From: Bacteroidales bacterium
GTDB taxonomy: Bacteria; Bacteroidota; Bacteroidia; Bacteroidales; VadinHA17
Direction of reading: 5' to 3'
Assembly: GCA_025455535.1 (NCBI GenBank)
Contig: JALOMM010000126.1
Span: 1 to 5,499, forward strand
DNA: 5,499 nt
Shown here: positions 1 to 5,499 of the stretch, one piece after another
Layout of the letters: each line of letters starts with the position of its first letter
Position numbering within the stretch: position 1 is the stretch's first letter
Position numbers and translations under genes: made by a program
The notes under the pieces: generated by a model
Database searches by the model: none
What the model saw: the letters and a program-made list of their open reading frames with translations, nothing else
Told to the model about the DNA's origin: nothing

Positions 1-72
1 AACAATATCAGCTTTGACCAGGGTAGGGAGATCACCCCATGGCTGCTGAGAAAGAGACTGACACAATTCTAA
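1..72 (+). CDS. C-terminal tail of upstream gene, possibly biotin carboxylase subunit (partial)
   Basis: The frame starting at base 1 is open for 23 codons and ends at a TAA at 70-72; the other two forward frames stop at 15-17 and 47-49. The peptide reads NNISFDQGREITPWLL then RKRLTQF, a short basic tail with a tryptophan. It ends 10 bases before the biotin carrier gene, as expected for a co-transcribed neighbour. Biotin carboxylase subunits of acyl-CoA carboxylases often lie directly upstream of the carrier in Bacteroidales and often end in a Trp-containing basic tail, so that is the preferred identity. It does not look like the end of a carboxyltransferase beta subunit, which I remember as finishing near HGNIPL. 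The identity is inference from position; no catalytic motif lies inside the window. Confidence 0.5.
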   Translation, partial: NNISFDQGREITPWLLRKRLTQF

Positions 73-82
73 CCGATACACG

Positions 83-613
83 ATGAATGCCGAGAAGCCA
101 GAACTGAAGAAACTGTTTGCCCTGTCGAGCGACGGGCGAAAGTACTCCTTCACACTCCCTCTTAAGAACGTCATCAGAATAGGAAAGAGGGACTATAATA
201 TAGAGCTCCGCGAAGATGAGAAGTACGGAATTCACGTGCTCTGGAAGAACAGGCGCTATCCTGTGGAGATTGTGCGCACAAAGCAGAACAGGTATGAGAT
301 ACTGTTCAATGATATCAGTCATGTATTCACCGTTGAGACACCTTTCGCCATGCAAAGGAAGAAAGTGCTGTACAGCGGAAAGGGCAAGAGTGACAAGCTC
401 ATTGTAAGGGCACCCATGCCGGGCAAGATCATTGACGTCATTGTCAGGGAGAACAGCCAGGTCCTGAGAGGTGAGGCACTGGTAATACTGGAGGCAATGA
501 AAATGCAGAATGAGATCCAGTCTGTTGTCAATGGCACCATCACCAAAATCGGTGTCAAACCCGGACAGAATGTCATGAAAGATGATATCCTGGCGGAGAT
601 TACGGTTAAATGA
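83..613 (+). CDS. Biotin carboxyl carrier protein of an acyl-CoA carboxylase/decarboxylase
   Basis: This 176-residue cytosolic protein carries the biotin that shuttles CO2 between a biotin carboxylase and a carboxyltransferase. The C-terminal biotinyl/lipoyl domain spans about residues 106-176: it opens with APMPG (110-114), has the biotin attachment motif EAMKM with Lys140 as the modified lysine, and ends with the usual GQ-V--DDILAEI strand. Residues 1-100 form a charged N-terminal region rich in short beta-like segments, probably for docking onto partner subunits; no membrane segment is visible. The length fits Bacteroidales carriers of the propionyl-CoA carboxylase or methylmalonyl-CoA decarboxylase type better than a sodium-pump gamma subunit. 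The ATG at 83 is the first start after the upstream stop, has A at -3 and no Shine-Dalgarno. No carboxyltransferase gene follows, so it must lie upstream or elsewhere. The acyl-CoA substrate cannot be told from this subunit. Confidence 0.93.
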   Translation: MNAEKPELKKLFALSSDGRKYSFTLPLKNVIRIGKRDYNIELREDEKYGIHVLWKNRRYPVEIVRTKQNRYEILFNDISHVFTVETPFAMQRKKVLYSGKGKSDKLIVRAPMPGKIIDVIVRENSQVLRGEALVILEAMKMQNEIQSVVNGTITKIGVKPGQNVMKDDILAEITVK

Positions 614-650
614 AGGCCGGCAGCTACCAAGACATACCAAATAATAAAAA

Positions 651-679
651 GTAACGACCCGCAAATTGCGGGTCGCTAC
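651..679. terminator. Bidirectional intrinsic terminator between convergent operons
   Basis: A hairpin has an 8-bp perfect GC-rich stem, CGACCCGC (655-662) pairing with GCGGGTCG (668-675), around the loop AAATT. After one A/C mismatch it extends by three more pairs, GTA (651-653) with TAC (677-679). The A-rich run at 641-650 reads as a T-rich tract just after the hairpin on the - strand, so this is a textbook terminator for the dipeptidase operon. On the + strand the sequence after the hairpin is only mildly T-rich, so termination of the biotin carrier operon may be weaker. Confidence 0.85.
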
Positions 680-694
680 ATCTTATCCGATATC

Positions 695-2155
695 CTATTT
701 GTTGACCGGTGCGTTTTTAAGGGTCGCCACCAGGAAATTCCAGAACTTGCCGACTGACTCTATTTCAATCTTCTCATCCGGACTGTGAGGGAATCGGATT
801 GTGGGGCCGAAGCTTATCGAATCGAGGTTCGGATAGGCTCCCATGATTATGCCGCACTCGAGCCCTGCATGTATCGCCTTTATCTCGGGCACCTTACCGT
901 AAAGCTTGTTATAGGTGGCCTGCATCGTGGCAAGAATGGGGCTCTCCATGTTGGGATTCCATCCGGGGTAGCTTCCCGTGAGATTAACATCAGCGTCAAT
1001 AAGGTGAAACCCTGCTGCTATCTGCCATGCCGTTGCCTCCTTGGCAGTGTCAACAGAGCTGCGGGTAAGACAGTATGCCTCAAACTTACCCTCCTTCACC
1101 CTGACAATGGCCAGGTTGTTTGATGTCTCAACCAGTCCCGGCATGCTCTGGCTCATCCTCTGCACGCCATTGGGGCAGACGAAGACAGCCCTGATGATCC
1201 TGTACTGGTCACCCTCATTCATTACCTTAGCAGGTAAGGCTACTGACTCAGCGAAAAACCTGATATCCGGATCGACCTCTTTGAACTCGGTCCTGTACAT
1301 CTTCTCATAGCCCTTAACGAATTTTTCGAACTGAGCCTTTTTGATCGACGGCACGGCAACGATACCTGAAGCTTCGCGAGGTATCGCGTTACGAAGGTCG
1401 CCGCCGGCATACTCGGCTATGCGTAGTCCGAAATCATGTTCAGCCTGCTGAAAGAAGCGGAACATAATTTTGTTTGCGTTTGCCCTTTCGAGATTTATGT
1501 CCACACCTGAATGGCCGCCACGCAAACCTTTTGCGATTATTTTATAGGCTGTCATTCCTGCAGGTGTCTTCTCCTGCTTGTAGGTGCGAACAGCGCTTAC
1601 ATCAATTCCTCCTGCACATCCGACGTAAAGCTCACCCTCATCCTCCGAGTCGAGGTTAATCATTATCTCTCCCTTCAGGACACCCTTCTTAAGATTCTTT
1701 GCGCCGGTCATTCCCGTCTCTTCATCTATTGTAAAGAGTGCTTCAAGGGGCCCGTGAACGATCTTTGGATCGGTCATGGCAGCCATTGCAGCCGCTACAC
1801 CGATGCCGTTATCGGCTCCGAGGGTCGTGCCGTTGGCCTTGACCCATCCCTGGTCAATACGTGTCTCAATGGGATCCTTCTCGAAATCAAACACCTTGTC
1901 GGAGTTTTTCTGAGGCACCATGTCAAGGTGACCCTGAAGTATGATCCCCTTGCGGTTCTCCATACCCTTTGTGGCAGGCTTGCGAAGAATGACGTTTCCG
2001 GTCTTGTCAACAATCGTCTCAATACCGTTTTCCTTGCCAAACTTCTTCATGTACTCTATCATCGCCTTCTCTTTCTTGGAGGGGCGCGGTATCTGTGTTA
2101 TTTCATAGAAATATTTCCACAGAAGCTTTGGGTCCAGTTTACTTATATCACTCAT
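695..2155 (-). CDS. pepD: Aminoacyl-histidine dipeptidase (PepD, peptidase family M20C)
   Basis: This 486-residue cytosolic dizinc peptidase hydrolyses dipeptides, classically Xaa-His such as carnosine, with wider dipeptide activity in the family. No signal peptide is visible. The metal and catalytic residues are all present: His76 and Asp78 in GHLDMV, Asp115 in GADNGIG, Glu145-Glu146 in DEETGMTGA, Asp169 in NLDSEDEGE and His457 in FPHSPDE. From memory, these fall at a constant offset of four from the Vibrio alginolyticus PepD residues (80, 82, 119, 149/150, 173, 461). The catalytic domain is split by a lid/dimerisation domain of roughly residues 187-400, with GGHSG at 213-217; HAGLECG (429-435) is also typical of M20. 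Length matches the family (about 485-490). The ATG at 2155 is 21 bases after the transporter stop, with an AT-rich spacer and no Shine-Dalgarno, so it is probably translated from the transporter mRNA. The operon ends at the hairpin at 651-679. Confidence 0.96.
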   Translation of the reverse strand: MSDISKLDPKLLWKYFYEITQIPRPSKKEKAMIEYMKKFGKENGIETIVDKTGNVILRKPATKGMENRKGIILQGHLDMVPQKNSDKVFDFEKDPIETRIDQGWVKANGTTLGADNGIGVAAAMAAMTDPKIVHGPLEALFTIDEETGMTGAKNLKKGVLKGEIMINLDSEDEGELYVGCAGGIDVSAVRTYKQEKTPAGMTAYKIIAKGLRGGHSGVDINLERANANKIMFRFFQQAEHDFGLRIAEYAGGDLRNAIPREASGIVAVPSIKKAQFEKFVKGYEKMYRTEFKEVDPDIRFFAESVALPAKVMNEGDQYRIIRAVFVCPNGVQRMSQSMPGLVETSNNLAIVRVKEGKFEAYCLTRSSVDTAKEATAWQIAAGFHLIDADVNLTGSYPGWNPNMESPILATMQATYNKLYGKVPEIKAIHAGLECGIIMGAYPNLDSISFGPTIRFPHSPDEKIEIESVGKFWNFLVATLKNAPVNK

Positions 2156-2176
2156 AACTAATTATTTAATAAGTTT

Positions 2177-3574
2177 TCATTTTTTTATGTTCGGAATATC
2201 GAGGCCATAACCTTTTATCCGGTCAATCCGCCGGAGGAACATTGCCATAAATATTGCTGCAAGACCGAAGCCAGCAAAGACCAGTTCGGGCACAGTATAA
2301 TCATAACGCAATCCTTCAGCACCCGCGGCGATCTGTTCAGCCACTCCCGGGTTTGAAACTGAAGTCACCCATCCGATAAGTATCGGAACCAGCAGCAGAC
2401 CTATATTCTGTATGTAGAATATGCTTCCGTAAGCTGATCCGAGGTACCTGTCCTCAACAATCTTGGGAACAGATGGCCACATTGAAGCAGGCACCAGTGA
2501 AAAGGCAGTGCCGAGGATAACAATTGTACCAATGGCTATCGGCTTTGTGAAGGCACTGTTGGGTACGAGTGCAAAGATCAGGTGAGAGATTGTCAGGAGA
2601 ATTGCACCGTAGAGCATCATCTTCGCCCCCATACCTTTCTTGTCAAGGAAGAGGCCGATAAAGGGGGTAAGTATCATTGCCCCTATCGGGAAGTAGGAGA
2701 AGAGTGCGGCAGCCGTTTTTATCTCCAGACCCAGTTTTGAGGCCAGCATGTCGGTCGCAAATTTCTGGAACGGGAAGATGGCAGAATAGAAGAGAACACA
2801 CAGCGCAGCTATTGTAAGGAAGCCCGGGTTAGTGAAAATCTTTTTGAGATCTGAGACCTTGAACTCCTCCTCAGGTTCACCGGTAGCCGTTTCACCATCC
2901 TGTTTCTCAAGCTTCCTGTCCATGAATGTGTAAATGAAGAAAGTGATGAAGCCGATACAGAGGAAGACGAGGCCCATGAAGACAGAGTGAGACACACCGC
3001 TGTTCTCGGCAAAGATGGGCGATAAACGGAATACGGCAAACACACCCAGGCGTGCAATGGCCATTTCAAGACCCATGGCGAGAGCCAGCTCCCTGCCCCT
3101 GAACCATTTAACAATCGTCTTTGATACAGTGATTCCCGCCATTTCAATTCCAACGCCAAAAATCGCGAATCCTACGAATGCCAGTTTTGCTGTTGCAGGA
3201 ACACCTGTGAAGAATGAACCGAGCCAGTTTGCCAGAACAGTTTCGGTGAACCCGGCGCTCAGTGCATAAAACTTTATTGCCGCACCCAGAACCATTGTGA
3301 GAGCAGCCGTGATAAGTGTGAACCTGATGCCCATCTTATCGAGAATGATACCTGAGAGGATCAGGAAGAAGGCGAACACATTAAGGAAAAACTCAGAGCC
3401 GCCGAGCATACCGAATACCTCAGGTGACCATTTGTAATCGGTCTCAAGCAGCGACTGAAGAGGCGCGGCCACATCGATGAAAAAATATCCAAAAAACATA
3501 GTGGAGGAAATGAGCCCAAGTGCAAGCCACCTTGCAAAAGCCGATTCCCGCAGGGATTTTCGTATCTGTTCCAT
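2177..3574 (-). CDS. Major facilitator superfamily transporter, MFSD1-like, probable dipeptide permease
   Basis: This 465-residue inner-membrane protein has about 12 hydrophobic segments (roughly 14-36, 53-78, 83-105, 130-150, 165-187, 196-218, 249-270, 286-309, 316-337, 345-365, 380-403, 428-448) and a charged central loop at 219-247, the standard MFS layout. The loop after helix 2 carries motif A as DKMGIR (79-84). Three stretches recall MFSD1, the lysosomal dipeptide transporter of animals: FFGYFFIDVAAPLQ (27-40), FRGRELALAMGL with ARLG (158-177), and ASMWPSVPKIVED with LGSAYGSIFYIQNIGL (363-393). This is from memory of the family, not a search. The dipeptidase gene follows after 21 bases, so import of dipeptides for cytosolic hydrolysis is the simplest inference. 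Nitrate/nitrite or other organic-anion transport cannot be excluded. The start at 3574 gives a normal amphipathic N-terminus (MEQIRKSLRES) before helix 1; no Shine-Dalgarno is seen. Confidence 0.9.
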   Translation of the reverse strand: MEQIRKSLRESAFARWLALGLISSTMFFGYFFIDVAAPLQSLLETDYKWSPEVFGMLGGSEFFLNVFAFFLILSGIILDKMGIRFTLITAALTMVLGAAIKFYALSAGFTETVLANWLGSFFTGVPATAKLAFVGFAIFGVGIEMAGITVSKTIVKWFRGRELALAMGLEMAIARLGVFAVFRLSPIFAENSGVSHSVFMGLVFLCIGFITFFIYTFMDRKLEKQDGETATGEPEEEFKVSDLKKIFTNPGFLTIAALCVLFYSAIFPFQKFATDMLASKLGLEIKTAAALFSYFPIGAMILTPFIGLFLDKKGMGAKMMLYGAILLTISHLIFALVPNSAFTKPIAIGTIVILGTAFSLVPASMWPSVPKIVEDRYLGSAYGSIFYIQNIGLLLVPILIGWVTSVSNPGVAEQIAAGAEGLRYDYTVPELVFAGFGLAAIFMAMFLRRIDRIKGYGLDIPNIKK

Positions 3575-3611
3575 GTGCTGAAATTAAATTTGTGAAGTTT
3601 GTAAATGTATA

Positions 3612-3641
3612 AAAAAATAGATCTAATAACCTATGCAAAAA
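3612..3641 (-). promoter_or_regulatory. Tentative promoter for the transporter-dipeptidase operon
   Basis: Read on the - strand, TTTTTG (+ strand 3636-3641) is followed after 16 bases by TATTTTTT (3612-3619), one base off the Bacteroidota -7 element TAnnTTTG. This would leave a leader of roughly 30 bases before the transporter start at 3574. No exact TAnnTTTG exists on this strand in the intergenic region, so the call is weak. A short inverted repeat, ATGC-AAAAA-GCAT (3633-3645), overlaps the putative -33 element. Confidence 0.3.
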
Positions 3642-3669
3642 GCATGACATCTGAACTTATTGGCACAAT

Positions 3670-3699
3670 TTTGGTTATAAATTTGAATAACTATATTTG
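3670..3699 (+). promoter_or_regulatory. Bacteroidota-type promoter for the thioredoxin-like gene
   Basis: TTTG at 3670-3673 and TATATTTG at 3692-3699 match the -33 (TTTG) and -7 (TAnnTTTG) elements of Bacteroidota primary sigma factor promoters, with an 18-base spacer. Transcription would begin near 3705, giving a leader of about 40 bases. A second TAnnTTTG match, TAAATTTG at 3678-3685, lies just upstream but has no well-spaced -33 element. Confidence 0.6.
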
Positions 3700-3707
3700 C
3701 ATGGTTC

Positions 3708-3719
3708 ATATTTAAATAT
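3708..3719. repeat. Perfect AT-only palindrome in the leader
   Basis: ATATTTAAATAT is a 12-base perfect palindrome. Its right half, TAAATAT (3713-3719), is repeated directly at 3721-3727. It lies within the inferred leader of the thioredoxin-like gene. In DNA this AT-rich it may be chance; an operator is possible but unsupported. Confidence 0.4.
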
Positions 3720-3746
3720 CTAAATATTTGTAATTATCTTATTATC

Positions 3747-4268
3747 ATGAAGAAACTGTTACTTGCGATGATACTTTTTGTACCTGTCCTGATGGCAAAC
3801 GGACAGGAAACACAGGTAAAATGGTATTCGATAGAGGAAGCCGCAGCCCTGGCACTGACCAGTCCGCGACCTATTTTTGTTGACGCCTATACTGACTGGT
3901 GCGGGTGGTGCAAGAAACTTGACAAGGACACATTTTCGCACCCTGTGATAGCAGAGATACTGAACACGAAGTATTATGCAGTTAAGTTCGATGCAGAATC
4001 AAAAGAGCCTGTGACGTTCCAGGGAAGAACTTTCGTCAATGACGGCAAGATGGGAAACGCGCATCAGCTTGCCTATGCTCTTCTTCAGGGCAATCTCGGT
4101 TATCCGACTGTGGTCTTCCTTACTGCCAGCAGTGAACTTATCACTCCTGTTTCGGGCTACAAGACCCCAAAAGATATTGAGCCGATGCTTGTCTATTTCA
4201 GCGGCACAGCATGGCAGTCACAGAGTTACGCGGACTTTGTAAAGACATTCCAGGGGAAGGCACAATAG
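3747..4268 (+). CDS. Secreted thioredoxin-fold protein with CGWC active site
   Basis: The 173-residue product starts with a Sec signal peptide: MKK, a hydrophobic core at about residues 4-17, and a likely cut near ANG-Q (19/20). The mature protein of about 154 residues should therefore act in the periplasm. The thioredoxin fold shows as a beta strand RPIFVDAYTDW (41-51), the redox motif CGWC (52-55) followed by KKLDKDTF, and the cis-proline loop GYPT with Pro120. It resembles the thioredoxin_7/DUF255-like group found in many secreted Bacteroidota proteins. About 64 residues separate CGWC from the cis-proline, including a charged stretch ESKEPVTFQGRTFVNDG (84-100), longer than in classic thioredoxin. 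The role is probably reduction or exchange of thiols in exported proteins; the partner is unknown. The ATG at 3747 has A at -3 and -6 and follows a good promoter. The gene appears monocistronic and converges on the DUF4831 gene. Confidence 0.88.
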   Translation: MKKLLLAMILFVPVLMANGQETQVKWYSIEEAAALALTSPRPIFVDAYTDWCGWCKKLDKDTFSHPVIAEILNTKYYAVKFDAESKEPVTFQGRTFVNDGKMGNAHQLAYALLQGNLGYPTVVFLTASSELITPVSGYKTPKDIEPMLVYFSGTAWQSQSYADFVKTFQGKAQ

Positions 4269-4291
4269 GGTCTTCCGTCTATTTCCCTATT
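4264..4291. terminator. Inverted repeat over convergent stop codons, possible bidirectional terminator
   Basis: AATAGGG (4264-4270) and CCCTATT (4285-4291) are perfect reverse complements separated by 14 bases. The repeat covers the stop of the thioredoxin-like gene (4266-4268) and the stop of the DUF4831 gene (4279-4281). The stem is only 7 bp, the loop is long, and no clear T-run follows on either strand, so intrinsic termination is uncertain. With only 10 bases between the genes it is the only candidate terminator. Confidence 0.4.
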
Positions 4292-5400
4292 ATGAAGTTC
4301 GCCGGCAGTGCTACGGTATTACCAAACTGGTAAATCAGTTTGCGTGCAGTGCATATTGTCTCATTGCCTGATGAGACCCTGATCTCAACCACATCAGGAA
4401 CCCTGTAGAACAGCTTGTCGGCAACAGCAATCTCTTTTTCAGAGACAACAGGCCTTACGATCAGGTTAAGGTCTCTGGTCTTTCCGGAGGGGATGAACTC
4501 AATTGATACAGTCACTCCGCCGTTGCTGCCTGCATTGGTCATGCCACCTGTCTCAGAGAAACTGAAGAGGGTGGTCTTTTTCCCGGCCATTGTCATCTGC
4601 GGAGTCAGCCATATCCGGTGATGCTTTGTCTCTGTCCAGCTTTTCCCGGCAAACAGTGCAGTATACTCGCGGTCGAGCCTGTTTATTTCGTTAATCGCAG
4701 AGCCGTCCTGCGGAAAGATGTTTGTCTCACCCGTAAGGATCATGTGTTTTCCCTCACGAAGCTCAAGCAGTCTCTTTGCGGCCTCTGCGGCCTCCTCTTC
4801 AAGTGTAGGGCTCTTCTTCTTCTGGACAAGGTACGGAACCCTTATGAATGCAGTGTCGGCTTTGACTACTTTGTATGCTGTGTCTGTCTTCAGGGAGACA
4901 TACTCCTGAGCACCCATATCCGGAAACAGGAGTCCCTGGTAGTCAGACTCACCCTGGCTGTGTGCGAAAGCAGTTTCAGCATATATATCGGGATTGATAT
5001 CGAGAACCAGCCCGTTCTTTTTGAGAGAGAGCAGGTTGGTCTGCATAAGGGTAGTACCCTGAATCACATAATACTGCGAAGGGTCTAACTCTTCGACCGT
5101 TCGCAGGGTCACATCCCTCAGCGACCATATCTCATTCTCGTCTGCAATGACATCTTCGAGTCCGATCATCTCCTTCGCAAATTCCGAGTACGGGCCTGGT
5201 ATCTCTATTGTTCTTTCGGTTATTATATCAAATTCCAGAACGGTGAGCGGGAGGGCATAGACGATGCTGCCGTCAGTTACCTTTACCTCGCCCCCCAACG
5301 GCAGAATAACGATATCTGATTTTGAACCTGTCTTTGCAGGGACACATCCGGTTGTCAATAATAAAGCTGCATATACAGACGTTGTAAATAGTCCTCTCAT
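4279..5400 (-). CDS. DUF4831 family lipoprotein
   Basis: This 373-residue protein of unknown function begins with a lipoprotein-type signal: MRG, a hydrophobic core at residues 8-15, and a lipobox ending in TTGC with Cys19 as the lipidation site. Thr at -3 is slightly atypical. No acidic run follows the cysteine, so surface export is not indicated. The family hallmark lies near the N-terminus: YALPLTVLEFDI (48-59), then IPGPYSEFAKEMIGLEDVI (67-85). A likely helical stretch with EEEAAEAAKRLLELREGKH (201-219) leads into ILTGETN-FPQDG (221-233) and INRLDREYTALFAGK (239-253), also typical of DUF4831 as I remember it. The C-terminal part (270-373) looks beta-rich and ends in LPANFIIGK. The stop is 10 bases from the convergent thioredoxin-like gene. 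Upstream, a possible gene tail ends 13 bases away. No enzymatic motif is visible and the function is unknown. Confidence 0.85.
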   Translation of the reverse strand: MRGLFTTSVYAALLLTTGCVPAKTGSKSDIVILPLGGEVKVTDGSIVYALPLTVLEFDIITERTIEIPGPYSEFAKEMIGLEDVIADENEIWSLRDVTLRTVEELDPSQYYVIQGTTLMQTNLLSLKKNGLVLDINPDIYAETAFAHSQGESDYQGLLFPDMGAQEYVSLKTDTAYKVVKADTAFIRVPYLVQKKKSPTLEEEAAEAAKRLLELREGKHMILTGETNIFPQDGSAINEINRLDREYTALFAGKSWTETKHHRIWLTPQMTMAGKKTTLFSFSETGGMTNAGSNGGVTVSIEFIPSGKTRDLNLIVRPVVSEKEIAVADKLFYRVPDVVEIRVSSGNETICTARKLIYQFGNTVALPANFIIGK

Positions 5401-5413
5401 TGTCTTTGCTTTT

Positions 5414-5499
5414 TTACAAATATAGGCTAAAGTTATTGAAACGTGTTTCGCGGAAGGCTCTGCCGATATTCATCAGGATATCACCTGCTATGACAGCTT
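5414..5499 (-). CDS. Possible C-terminal tail of a gene upstream of the DUF4831 gene (partial)
   Basis: On the - strand 27 codons are open from the window edge to a TAA at 5414-5416. They read AVIAGDILMNIGRAF then RETRFNNFSLYL, a believable protein end with ordinary codon use. The other two - strand frames hit stops within the first few codons. If real, the gene ends 13 bases before the DUF4831 start and the two may share a transcript. I do not recognise the family. The complementary + frame is also open but has no start codon before 5490. Confidence 0.45.
   Translation of the reverse strand, partial: AVIAGDILMNIGRAFRETRFNNFSLYL
5417..5424 (-). promoter_or_regulatory. -7 promoter element upstream of the DUF4831 gene
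   Basis: On the - strand TATATTTG is an exact match to the Bacteroidota -7 element TAnnTTTG and is identical to the one before the thioredoxin-like gene. It would give a leader of only about 10 bases. No good TTTG lies at the expected -33 distance, and the site overlaps the last codons of the possible upstream gene, so it could be coincidental. Confidence 0.4.

Noticed and set aside
32..664. 210-codon open frame on the - strand
   Set aside because: It is antisense to the biotin carrier gene, runs into the terminator hairpin at its start, and shows no family motif.
1511..2161. Long open frame of 216 codons on the + strand
   Set aside because: It lies wholly antisense to the dipeptidase gene, which has complete catalytic motifs; its product is rich in Cys and His with no recognisable domain.
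3444..3650. 68-codon frame on the - strand overlapping the transporter start
   Set aside because: It is out of frame with the transporter N-terminus, which has a proper membrane protein start; the product has no recognisable feature.
4618..5088. 156-codon open frame on the + strand
   Set aside because: It is antisense to the DUF4831 gene and its product is Cys-rich without domain signs.
5438..5449. GAAAC-GT-GTTTC near-palindrome
   Set aside because: Five-base arms with no extension, inside a possible coding tail; too short to support as an operator.
5403..5499. Open + strand frame at the right edge
   Set aside because: It has no start codon before 5490 and mirrors a more plausible - strand frame; the AT-rich first part looks non-coding.

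Overview
The window looks like a piece of a Bacteroidota chromosome, most probably order Bacteroidales. Three things point there: the DUF4831 lipoprotein family, which as far as I know is nearly confined to that order; start codons without Shine-Dalgarno sequences; and promoter elements matching the Bacteroidota -7 consensus TAnnTTTG (TATATTTG occurs upstream of two genes). No mobile element, CRISPR array, tRNA or rRNA was seen. I did not recognise a wholly new system. The most interesting item is a transporter/dipeptidase gene pair.

Left part (1-679, + strand): the last 23 codons of an upstream gene, probably a biotin carboxylase, followed 10 bases later by a complete biotin carboxyl carrier protein with an intact EAMKM biotinylation motif. 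This is the end of an acyl-CoA carboxylase or decarboxylase operon. A strong hairpin at 651-679 closes it and also terminates the convergent operon from the other side.

Middle part (695-3574, - strand): a two-gene operon. First comes a 12-helix major facilitator protein that resembles eukaryotic MFSD1, a lysosomal dipeptide transporter. Then, 21 bases on, comes a complete cytosolic aminoacyl-histidine dipeptidase (PepD, peptidase family M20C) with every metal ligand present. The likely job is uptake of dipeptides, including Xaa-His, followed by hydrolysis in the cytosol.

Right part (3575-5499): a 172-base AT-rich divergent intergenic region carries a Bacteroidota-type promoter for a secreted thioredoxin-fold protein (CGWC active site). 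That gene converges, with only 10 bases between the stop codons, on a DUF4831 lipoprotein gene on the - strand. An inverted repeat spans both stops. At the right edge, 27 codons of an open frame on the - strand may be the tail of a gene just upstream of the DUF4831 gene.
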